Of a DNA stretch of 27,709 bases, positions 12,409-19,307 are shown piece after piece. A program made the position numbers and the translations under genes. The notes beneath the pieces are model-generated. The model ran no database searches. It was not told the origin of the DNA and worked only from the letters and a program-made list of their open reading frames with translations. Origin of the DNA: Thermoanaerobacterales bacterium (GTDB lineage: Bacteria > Actinomycetota > Acidimicrobiia > Acidimicrobiales > JACDCH01); contig PKRH01000034.1 of the NCBI GenBank assembly GCA_017577565.1, forward strand, positions 1-27,709. Reading direction: 5' to 3'. Position 1 is the stretch's first letter. The number at the start of each line of letters is the position of its first letter.

Positions 12409-15111
12409 ATGACGACGTCCAGCAGCCGGCCGAGCGAGCGGGCGGGGGGAGGCGCCCGGCGACGGGTCGACATCGTCCCCCACACCCACTGGGACCGGGA
12501 GTGGTACGCCTCGTTCCAGACCTTCCGGCTGCGCCTCGTCGACCTGCTCGACGACCTGCTGCCCCGGATGGAGGCCGACCCCGGCTACGCGCACTTCCTC
12601 CTCGACGGCCAGCTCGCCGTCGTCGACGACTACCTCGCCGTGCGGCCCGAGGCCGCCGAGCGGCTCCGCCGGCTGATCAGCAGCGGCCGCATCGCCGTCG
12701 GCCCCTGGTACACGCTGCCGGACGAGTTCCTCGTCGGCGGCGAGACGCTCATCCGCAACCTGCAGCTCGGCCTGCGGACCGCCGACCGGTACGGCGGCGC
12801 CATGACCGTCGGCTACCTGCCCGACATGTTCGGGCACATCGCCCAGATGCCCCAGATCCTCGCCGGCTTCGGCTTCGAGCACGCCGTCGTCTGGCGGGGC
12901 GTGCCCTCGGCGATCGACCGCAGCGGCTTCTGGTGGCAGGCGCCCGACGGCAGCACGGTGCGGGCCGAGTACCTGCCCCAGGGCTACGGCAACGGCGCCG
13001 CCCTGCCCGACGACGCCAAGGCCTTCGTCCGGGCCGTCACCGGCTTCGTCGACCTGTGGGGCGACCTGCTGGTCGGCCCGGTGCTGTGGATGAACGGCAC
13101 CGACCACCAGCTGCCGCAGCCGTGGCTGGGGCGGGTGGTGGCCGAGGCCAACGACATCCAGGACGAGCTCGAGCTGCGGGTCACCTCGCTGGCCGAGCAC
13201 CTGGCCGAGGCCCCGACCGAGGGCCTGCCCACCTGGCGGGGCGAGCTGCGCTCGGGGGCCCGGGCCAACCTGCTCATGGGCGTCGTGTCCAACCGGGTCG
13301 ACGTCCGCCAGGCCGCGGCCCGCGCCGAACGGGCCCTGCTCCGGGGCGCCGAGCCGCTGTGCGCCCTCCACCTGCCGCCGGCGCGCTGGCCGAGCGCGCT
13401 GCTGGAGGAGGCCTGGCGGGCGGTCGTGCTCAACGCGGCCCACGACTCGGTGTGCGCGTGCTCGATCGACGCCGTCTGCGACGCCGTGCTCCACCGCTAC
13501 GGCGAGGCGGCCGACATCGCCGAGGGCCTGGCCGCCCGCGCCGCCGACGCGCTGGCGGCCCGCGTCGACGCCACCGGCCCGGTCGTCGTCAACCCGACCG
13601 CCCGGCCCCGCACCGGCGTCGTCCAGCTGACGCTGCCGGGCACCGAGCCGCCGCCGGGCACCCAGCTGCTGTGGGCCCGGCCGGCCGAGCAGGTGCTGCA
13701 CGAGGGGCCGGCCGAGATCGTCGTCCCGGCGGCCGAGGAGATCGACTGGATCCAGGAGGTCACCGCCTTCGCGCTCGAGACGCCGGACGGCGAGGTGCTG
13801 GTGTCGGGCCGGCGGGAGGGCCGGGCGCCGATGGTGACCGGCGAGGTCCGGGCCCGGCTCGAGGCGTTCCGCACCGCCGGCCCCGTCCGGCTGAAGGTGC
13901 GCACCGATCCCCAGGTGACGGTGCTGGCGCCGGTGGCGGAGGTGCCCGGCTTCGGCTGGCGGGCCTGGCGGGCGGACGAGGCGCCGGCGTTCGAGCCCGT
14001 GACCGTCGAGGACGGCGGGGCCGGGCCGGTCGTCCGCAACGGGCTCGTGACGCTGGCGGTCGACCCCGCCGACGGCACCTTCTCGATCGACGGCCACGGC
14101 GGGCTCGGCCGCCTGGTCGACGGCGGCGACTGCGGCGACACCTACAACTGGTGCCCACCAGCCGAGGACACGATCGTCGACGCGCCCGAGGCGGTCGAGG
14201 TCCACGTGCACGAGCGGGGCCCGCTCCGGGCCCGGGTCGAGGTCGTGGCCCGCTACACGTGGCCGGCCGCCTGCCAGGGCCTCGACCGCCGGGTCGGCGC
14301 CGTGCCCCACGAGGTCCGCACCCGGCTCGAGCTGCGGGCCGGCGAGCGGGCCGTGCGGGTCGAGGTGTCCCTCGACAACCGCAGCCGCGACCACCGGCTG
14401 CGGGCCCACCTGCCGCTGCCCACCCCGGCCCGGTCGTCGCGGGCCGAGTGCGCGTTCACGGTCGTCGAGCGGGGCCTGACCGCCGAGGGCGGCCCGACCG
14501 AGGCAGGGCTCCCCACCGCCCCGGCCCAGCGGTTCGTGCAGGCCGGGGGGCTGACCGTCGTGCACGACGGGGTCGCCGAGTACGAGCTCGTCGACGTGCG
14601 GGACGGCGCCGCCCACGAGCTGGCGCTCACGCTGCTGCGGGCCACCGGCATGCTCTCGCAGATGCCGATGCCCACCCGGGCCCTGCCGGCCGGCCCGCTG
14701 GTCCCGCTGGAGGGCCCGCAGCTGCAGCGGCCGCTCGTGCTGCGCTACGCGGTCGCCGTCGGCGACGTCGACCCGTACGCGCTGGCCGACGAGGTGCTCG
14801 TCCCCCTGCGCGTGGCCGGCGCGGCCGCCGCCCGCCGGGGGCCCGGGGCCCCGCCGCCACCCCCGGAGGTCGAGGCCGACCTGCCGCCGGTGGGCAGCGC
14901 GCTGACGGTGGAGGGCGCGGAGGTGTCGTCGGTGACCCGCACCGGCGACGCGCTGGTGGTCCGGGTGTTCAACCCCACCGACGAGCCCCGCACGGTCCGC
15001 GTCGACCGCCCGGGCTGGCTGGTCGACCTGCGGGGCCGTCCGCTCGAGCCCTTCGACGGCAGCTTCACGCTGCGGCCCCACGGCATCGCCACCGCGACCC
15101 TCGGCACCTGA
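12409..15111 (+). CDS. Glycoside hydrolase family 38 alpha-mannosidase
   Basis: A 900-residue GH38 enzyme, the usual length for bacterial members such as E. coli MngB (mannosylglycerate hydrolase). The catalytic domain starts with HTHWDREW (residues 25-32; zinc ligands His27 and Asp29). YLPDMFGH follows with Asp139 in the nucleophile position, then VVWRGVPSAIDRSGFWWQAP, MNGTDHQLPQP (228-238) and LNAAHDSVCACSID. The C-terminal half (from ~residue 440) has the beta-sandwich features of the family, for example NGLVTLAVDPADGTFSI and LRAHLPLPTP. There is no signal peptide, so it is cytoplasmic. The ATG at 12409 follows GAGGGGGGA. No sugar transporter or kinase lies beside it, so the substrate (mannosylglycerate, mannans or glycan fragments) is open. 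Confidence 0.93.
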   Translation: MTTSSSRPSERAGGGARRRVDIVPHTHWDREWYASFQTFRLRLVDLLDDLLPRMEADPGYAHFLLDGQLAVVDDYLAVRPEAAERLRRLISSGRIAVGPWYTLPDEFLVGGETLIRNLQLGLRTADRYGGAMTVGYLPDMFGHIAQMPQILAGFGFEHAVVWRGVPSAIDRSGFWWQAPDGSTVRAEYLPQGYGNGAALPDDAKAFVRAVTGFVDLWGDLLVGPVLWMNGTDHQLPQPWLGRVVAEANDIQDELELRVTSLAEHLAEAPTEGLPTWRGELRSGARANLLMGVVSNRVDVRQAAARAERALLRGAEPLCALHLPPARWPSALLEEAWRAVVLNAAHDSVCACSIDAVCDAVLHRYGEAADIAEGLAARAADALAARVDATGPVVVNPTARPRTGVVQLTLPGTEPPPGTQLLWARPAEQVLHEGPAEIVVPAAEEIDWIQEVTAFALETPDGEVLVSGRREGRAPMVTGEVRARLEAFRTAGPVRLKVRTDPQVTVLAPVAEVPGFGWRAWRADEAPAFEPVTVEDGGAGPVVRNGLVTLAVDPADGTFSIDGHGGLGRLVDGGDCGDTYNWCPPAEDTIVDAPEAVEVHVHERGPLRARVEVVARYTWPAACQGLDRRVGAVPHEVRTRLELRAGERAVRVEVSLDNRSRDHRLRAHLPLPTPARSSRAECAFTVVERGLTAEGGPTEAGLPTAPAQRFVQAGGLTVVHDGVAEYELVDVRDGAAHELALTLLRATGMLSQMPMPTRALPAGPLVPLEGPQLQRPLVLRYAVAVGDVDPYALADEVLVPLRVAGAAAARRGPGAPPPPPEVEADLPPVGSALTVEGAEVSSVTRTGDALVVRVFNPTDEPRTVRVDRPGWLVDLRGRPLEPFDGSFTLRPHGIATATLGT

Positions 15112-15217
15112 ACACGCCGAGGTCGCCCGGGGGCGGCGGCAGCGGCGGTCCGCCCGCGGCCACGACGCCGCGCCGGGTGCGCCCGGCAGCCGGTCGGCGT
15201 CGCCGCGGGCGGCGGCG
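15112..15217. terminator. Convergent intergenic with two GC-rich hairpins
   Basis: GCCGGG (15172-15177) and CCCGGC (15182-15187) pair around TGCG. CGCCG (15201-15205) and CGGCG (15210-15214) pair around a four-base loop next to the lipoprotein stop. Either could end the opposing mannosidase and lipoprotein transcripts; no U-tracts are seen. Confidence 0.4.
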
Positions 15218-16132
15218 TCAGCTGACCTCGACCCCGAGGATGTCCAGGGCGCCGGGCGCCTCCGCGAGCGGCACCGTCTCCTCGGCCGGCGGGGGCTCGG
15301 GCGCGTCGACCTCCTGGCCGACCCGGTGCAGCGTGAAGCCCATCCAGATGCGCCACGGCTCCTCGCCGGACCCCCCGGTCGTCTCCAGCCGGAGGGTGCG
15401 CACCCGGCCCTCGCCGTCGACCCCGACGGTGGCCGTGACCGACTCGAAGTCGGACCGCAGCTCGACGTTCTGGTCGATGAGCTCGGCCTCCTCGGGCGAC
15501 GACGCGGAGCGCGCCGCCTCGAGGTCGACGGGCCCGGTCCACAGGCGCACCTCGTCGCCCCCGATCTCGGTGGTGCCGGCGTCCTCGAGGTCGCCGAGGC
15601 CCCGCAGCACCGGCAGAAGGGCGACGAACGAGTCGCTCCCCTCCCAGAAGCCCTGGTCGCGCAGCTCGTCGACGGACGTCTCGACCCAGCGGGCGCCGGC
15701 GGGCAGCGCCTCGGTGAAGCTCGGGTCGGTGCTGGTCACCCAGGCCGTCCGGCCGTCGGAGCGGACCTCGATCTCCAGGCCTGCGAGGTCGGACGACATG
15801 ACGAGCGACGCGACGTCGTCGGGACCGAGCTCGCCCCGCATCGTGAGCTCGAAGCGGTCGACGCCGCCGCCCTCCATCCCGTAGACGGACTCGACCTCCA
15901 CCGACTCGACCTCGGCCATGGCGGCGATGGCGCCCTCGAAGTCCGGCGGCGCACCGGGGTCGGGCGCGTCGCCCGCGCCTTCGGTGGTCTCGGTCGACGC
16001 CTCGGCGGCGTCGTCGGCGGCGGTGTCGTCGCTGGCGTCGGCCGACCCGTCGTCCGAGCACGCCGCCAGGAGCACGGCGGCCGCGACGACCCAGGCGATC
16101 CGGCGTCGGACGGATGACGGCACGCGTGTCAC
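15218..16132 (-). CDS. Secreted lipoprotein, LolA/LppX-like in outline
   Basis: A 304-residue protein with a lipoprotein signal peptide: RRRIAWVVAAAVLLAAC, where Cys25 follows a good lipobox (LLAAC). A low-complexity Asp/Ala/Glu/Thr linker (residues ~26-60) leads to a domain of alternating beta strands (VESVEVESVYGMEGGGVDRFELTMRG region; then SDGRTAWVTSTDP; later TTEIGGDEVRLWTGPVDLEAA and SVTATVGVDGEGRVRTLRLE). That pattern recalls LolA/LppX/LprG-type lipid-binding lipoproteins or mycobacterial DUF-type relatives, but I cannot name the family. The GTG at 16132 follows AGGGGGG. It is divergent from the TetR gene and could be a target of that regulator. Confidence 0.78.
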   Translation of the reverse strand: MTRVPSSVRRRIAWVVAAAVLLAACSDDGSADASDDTAADDAAEASTETTEGAGDAPDPGAPPDFEGAIAAMAEVESVEVESVYGMEGGGVDRFELTMRGELGPDDVASLVMSSDLAGLEIEVRSDGRTAWVTSTDPSFTEALPAGARWVETSVDELRDQGFWEGSDSFVALLPVLRGLGDLEDAGTTEIGGDEVRLWTGPVDLEAARSASSPEEAELIDQNVELRSDFESVTATVGVDGEGRVRTLRLETTGGSGEEPWRIWMGFTLHRVGQEVDAPEPPPAEETVPLAEAPGALDILGVEVS

Positions 16133-16215
16133 AGAACCCCCCCTGAGACGACCGGGCGGTCAGGTCGGCGCGGTGTTCTAGCAGGGGCGGGGACCGCACG
16201 CACCGTACGAACGCC

Positions 16216-16233
16216 CTGTTCACGATGGTGAAC
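16216..16233. promoter_or_regulatory. Palindrome GTTCAC-N4-GTGAAC in the divergent lipoprotein/tetR region
   Basis: GTTCACGATGGTGAAC (16218-16233) is a perfect six-base inverted repeat with a four-base centre. The sequence CTGTTCACGATGG (16216-16228) recurs exactly at 16329-16341 across the tetR start codon. This suggests a second binding site, with a half-site copy at the start codon. Confidence 0.45.
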
Positions 16234-16297
16234 GCGGCCGTCCGCCGGCGTGCTCGCCCGCCGCGGCGACGGCTGTCCCGCGCCGGCCGGCGACCTC

Positions 16298-16327
16298 GTG
16301 TACAGGTGCGTACACCACAGGTAAGGT
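16298..16327 (+). promoter_or_regulatory. tetR promoter with autoregulatory operator
   Basis: GTGTAC-AGGTGC-GTACAC (16298-16315) is a perfect six-base inverted repeat with a six-base centre. It covers the -35 (TGTACA, 16299-16304) and most of the 17-base spacer to the -10 (TAAGGT, 16322-16327). Position and symmetry are those of a TetR operator. Confidence 0.65.
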
Positions 16328-16337
16328 GCTGTTCACG

Positions 16338-16982
16338 ATGGCGACGACGCACCCGCTTCTCCAGCCCCTCCGCGAGGGACCCGCCCGCCTCGCCCCCGGC
16401 GACGTGGCGGCCGCCCAGCGCCGGCGGATGCTGGCGGCGATGGTCGCCGCCGTGGCCGAGAAGGGCTACGCGGCCGTCTCGGTCACCGACGTCGTGTCCC
16501 GGGCGCGGGTCTCCCGCGCCACGTTCTACGAGCAGTTCACCGACCGCCAGGACTGCTTCCTGGCCGCGTTCCGGGCCTGCGCAGACCACCTCGCCGGGGC
16601 CGTCGCCGAGGGCAGCGACGCCGAGCCCGACCCCCGGCGCCGGCTGCGGGCCACCCTCGACGCCTACCTGCGGTCGCTCGCCGCCTTCCCCGAGGGCGCC
16701 CGGGTCTGCCTGGTCGACATCCACGCCGCCGGGCCGGCCGGCGCCCGGGCCCGGCGGGAGGTGCAGCGGCACTTCGCCGGCGTGCTCGCCCGCCTCCACG
16801 AGGACCTCGCCGCCGCCGGGCACCCCGTGCGCCCGGTGACCGACCTCGACCTCGAGCTGCTGGTCGGTGCGGTCAGCTCGGCGGTCACCTCCCGGGTGGC
16901 GCTGGGCGAGGCCGCGGCGCTGCCCCGGCTCGCCGGCCCGCTCGAACGCTTCGTGCTCACCCAGTTCGGCCTGGCCGCCTGA
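16338..16982 (+). CDS. TetR/AcrR-family transcriptional regulator
   Basis: A 214-residue regulator. The N-terminal DNA-binding domain at residues ~28-75 shows MLAAMVAAVAEKGYAAVSVTDV, then VSRARVSRATFYEQFTDRQDCFLAAF, a textbook TetR helix-turn-helix. The remaining alpha-helical ligand domain is family-typical in size but gives no clue to the effector. I chose ATG 16338 over GTG 16326 because the latter lies inside the -10. The leader is then only a few bases. The perfect operator at 16298-16315 implies self-repression. Candidate targets are its own gene, the esterase-like gene 29 bases downstream and the divergent lipoprotein gene. Confidence 0.88.
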   Translation: MATTHPLLQPLREGPARLAPGDVAAAQRRRMLAAMVAAVAEKGYAAVSVTDVVSRARVSRATFYEQFTDRQDCFLAAFRACADHLAGAVAEGSDAEPDPRRRLRATLDAYLRSLAAFPEGARVCLVDIHAAGPAGARARREVQRHFAGVLARLHEDLAAAGHPVRPVTDLDLELLVGAVSSAVTSRVALGEAAALPRLAGPLERFVLTQFGLAA

Positions 16983-17011
16983 TCGCCACGTCCACCACGG
17001 AGGGGGAGACC

Positions 17012-18124
17012 ATGAGACGACACCGACCGCCGACCGTGCTCGCCACGGTGCTCGGCCTGCTCGTCGCCGCCACGACGCTGGTGGCCGCGCCGGGGGCGCC
17101 CGCCGAGGCGGCCCCGCCGACGCTGCCCAACCCCAACAGCTTCGGCCTCACCGTCGTGTCGGGGCCGACGGCGGTGTCGGGGAAGCCCGACCAGTACGAC
17201 ATCACGCTCCGCACCGCGGCGATCTTCACGCCCCGGACGACCCCGACCACGCCGTCGAACGTCTCCGTGCCGGTGAAGGTCCGGGTGCTGCTGCCCGCCG
17301 GCTACGACCCGGACCGGGCCCAGCCCTACGACGTGCTCTACCTGCTCCACGGCGGCATGGGCACCTACGCCGACTGGTCGACCAAGGGCGACGTGGCCGG
17401 CAACATCCCCGGGTTCGACGGGATCGTCGTCATGCCCGAGGGCGGCCGCTCCGGGTGGTACAGCGACTGGCCGGGCCACACCGACGGCGGCTTCGCGCCG
17501 CTGTGGGAGACCTTCCACATCCACCAGCTCGTGCCCTGGGTCGACGCCAACTTCAACACCTCGGGCACCCGCTCGGGCCGGGCCATCGCCGGCCTGTCGA
17601 TGGGCGGCTACGGCGCCCTGCGCTACGCGGGCCGCTACCCGCACCTGTTCTCGGCCGTCGGCGCCTTCTCGGCCGGCACCGACATCAACCCGCCCGGCGC
17701 CCAGGAGACCGTCAGCAACTCGATGTGGGTGTTCGGCGCCACCATCGAGAACACCGGCCTGCTCGACGGGCACTTCCGGGTGAACCCGCCGTGGTTCTCG
17801 GGCATCGACCCGGTGCAGTACCGGCTCGAGACCGTCTTCGGGCCCCGGTCGAGCTGGCCGTCGATCAACCCGATGGACCTCGCCCCGGCCTACAACGCCT
17901 TCGACGGCCGCATGGCCGTCTACGCCGGCGGGCTCGCCGGGTGGGGCGGCGAGACCGACATCGGCACGTGGAACCTGGCGTTCCACCAGCGCCTCGAGCA
18001 GGCCGGCGTCGACCACCGGTGGTGCGGTGGCCAGGGCAGCCACGACTGGACCTGGTGGAAGCGCCACCTGCGCGACTTCGTCGCCTACGCCTACGGCACG
18101 ACGCCGAGCAGCTGTCCCAACTGA
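17012..18124 (+). CDS. Secreted alpha/beta hydrolase, Ag85/esterase D-like
   Basis: A 370-residue exported protein. A Sec signal peptide (RRHRPPTVLATVLGLLVAATTLVAA, cleavage near APAEA) is followed by a putative-esterase (PF00756-type) domain. Landmarks are VRVLLPAGYDPDRAQPYDVLY then LLHGGMGTYADW, GIVVMPEGGRSGWYSDWP, and the nucleophile elbow GLSMGGYGALRYA with the catalytic serine. The acidic and histidine members probably lie in the WGGETDIGTW and GSHDWTWWKRHL regions. Relatives include mycolyltransferase antigen 85 and tributyrin esterases; which acyl group it handles cannot be told. The ATG at 17012 follows GGAGGGGGAG. It sits 29 bases after tetR, probably as one operon under that regulator. 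Confidence 0.87.
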   Translation: MRRHRPPTVLATVLGLLVAATTLVAAPGAPAEAAPPTLPNPNSFGLTVVSGPTAVSGKPDQYDITLRTAAIFTPRTTPTTPSNVSVPVKVRVLLPAGYDPDRAQPYDVLYLLHGGMGTYADWSTKGDVAGNIPGFDGIVVMPEGGRSGWYSDWPGHTDGGFAPLWETFHIHQLVPWVDANFNTSGTRSGRAIAGLSMGGYGALRYAGRYPHLFSAVGAFSAGTDINPPGAQETVSNSMWVFGATIENTGLLDGHFRVNPPWFSGIDPVQYRLETVFGPRSSWPSINPMDLAPAYNAFDGRMAVYAGGLAGWGGETDIGTWNLAFHQRLEQAGVDHRWCGGQGSHDWTWWKRHLRDFVAYAYGTTPSSCPN

Positions 18125-18137
18125 CCGGCGACGGCCG

Positions 18138-19307
18138 TCAGCGGTGTCGGCCCGGCTCGACCCGGGCCGACACCGCCTCCCGCAGCGCCTGGCGGCGGGC
18201 GGCGAACCGGTCCTCCGGCGGCCCGCCCCGGCGCAGGACCCACAGCCCGACCCGGCCGATGTCCTTCAGGTAGCGGGGGCGCATCGTGCGCAGCACGTAG
18301 CGGGCGTCGCCGGCCAGCTGCTCCCGCAGCCCGGCGTCGACGAGGACCGTGCCGGGGAAGGCGATGGCGGTGATGCGGCTGGCCAGGTTGACCACCGGGC
18401 CGTAGAGGTCGCCCTCCCGCTCGATCAGCGGGCCGTAGGCCAGGCCGACGCGCAGGTCGGACACCTGGTCGTCCCGGCGGCCGCCCTCGACCAGCGCCAG
18501 CGCGATCTCCGCCGCCGCCCGGGGCGAGTCGACGCTGAACATGACCTCGTCGCCGATCATCTTCACCACCCGCCCGCCGTGGGCGGTGATGACGTCGAAG
18601 GTCAGGCGCTCGAACTGGTCGACGACGGCCGCCAGCTCGTCCCGGGTGACCTGCTGGCTCAGGGCGGTGAAGCCGACCATGTCGGCGAAGCCCACGACGC
18701 CGAGCTGCCCGCCGCCGGCCTCGGCCAGCGTGAGGCGGCGGCGGGCCGCGGCCTGCAGGTGGCGCCGCCAGGCGACCGCCAGCACCCGGGGCACGATCGG
18801 CAGCAGCGCCTGCGCGGCCCGGACGATGCGGTCGTCGGTGACGTCGGTGTCGCCGAGCACGCCCGGCCGGGGCTCGCCGGCCGCGCCGGCGCTGATGACG
18901 TCGACCTGGGCCGCGGCGATGCGGGCCATCGACGAGCCGATGACCCGGCTCATCTGCAGGACCAGGTCGGTCGGCGCCACCTGGCCGGCGACGGCCCGGC
19001 CGACCTCGACCAGCAGCTCGAGGTCGGTGTCGGTGAACGCCGCCTCGCCCGGCCGGGGCACCGGGTAGCCGAGCGAGCGCCACAGGTGCTGCACCTCTTC
19101 CGGCCGCAGCCCGGTGCGGCGGGCGACGGTCTCCAGGTCGTGGACCGGCGGCTCGTCGACCAGCAGCCGCTCGACGGCCAGCAGCGGCAGCGTCCCGTCG
19201 CGCTCGGCCCGGTCGAGCTCCTCGGGCGTGCACCCGGCGGCGAGCAGCTGCTCGCGCACCGCCCGCAGGGCACCAGCACCCTCGGGGCCCGGGCCGTCGG
19301 TGCTCAC
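18138..19307 (-). CDS. Class III adenylate cyclase with N-terminal regulatory domain (Rv1264-like)
   Basis: A 389-residue cytoplasmic cyclase making cAMP. Residues ~1-185 form a helical regulatory domain like the autoinhibitory, pH-sensing one of M. tuberculosis Rv1264 (TPEELDRAERDGTLPLLAVE, then a winged-helix-like part with VARRTGLRPEEVQHLW). The catalytic domain has all canonical residues: metal-binding Asp209 (FADMVGF) and Asp253 (IGDEVMF), adenine-specifying Lys249 and Asp300, and transition-state Asn307 and Arg311 (VNLASR). It should therefore act as a homodimer without an accessory subunit. The GTG start overlaps the stop of the glycosidase gene by four bases, making it the third gene of a gpsA-glycosidase-cyclase operon. 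The last 13 codons lie within a strong hairpin. Confidence 0.92.
   Translation of the reverse strand: MSTDGPGPEGAGALRAVREQLLAAGCTPEELDRAERDGTLPLLAVERLLVDEPPVHDLETVARRTGLRPEEVQHLWRSLGYPVPRPGEAAFTDTDLELLVEVGRAVAGQVAPTDLVLQMSRVIGSSMARIAAAQVDVISAGAAGEPRPGVLGDTDVTDDRIVRAAQALLPIVPRVLAVAWRRHLQAAARRRLTLAEAGGGQLGVVGFADMVGFTALSQQVTRDELAAVVDQFERLTFDVITAHGGRVVKMIGDEVMFSVDSPRAAAEIALALVEGGRRDDQVSDLRVGLAYGPLIEREGDLYGPVVNLASRITAIAFPGTVLVDAGLREQLAGDARYVLRTMRPRYLKDIGRVGLWVLRRGGPPEDRFAARRQALREAVSARVEPGRHR
18141..18176. terminator. 15-bp perfect hairpin at a convergent junction
   Basis: GCGGTGTCGGCCCGG (18141-18155) and CCGGGCCGACACCGC (18162-18176) pair completely around the loop CTCGAC. It lies 17 bases past the esterase stop and inside the last codons of the opposing cyclase gene, so it could terminate both. 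This is the strongest stem found in the window. Confidence 0.65.

Noticed and set aside
12136..15081. A very long open frame antisense to the GH38 mannosidase gene (about 980 codons)
   Set aside because: It is a by-product of extreme GC content; its translation is low-complexity His/Arg/Gly/Pro with no motif, while the plus strand has clear GH38 motifs.
16208..16221. CGAAC-N5-GTTC as a third SOS box
   Set aside because: The spacer is five bases rather than four and the outer bases do not match; the GTTC belongs to a better palindrome (16218-16233).
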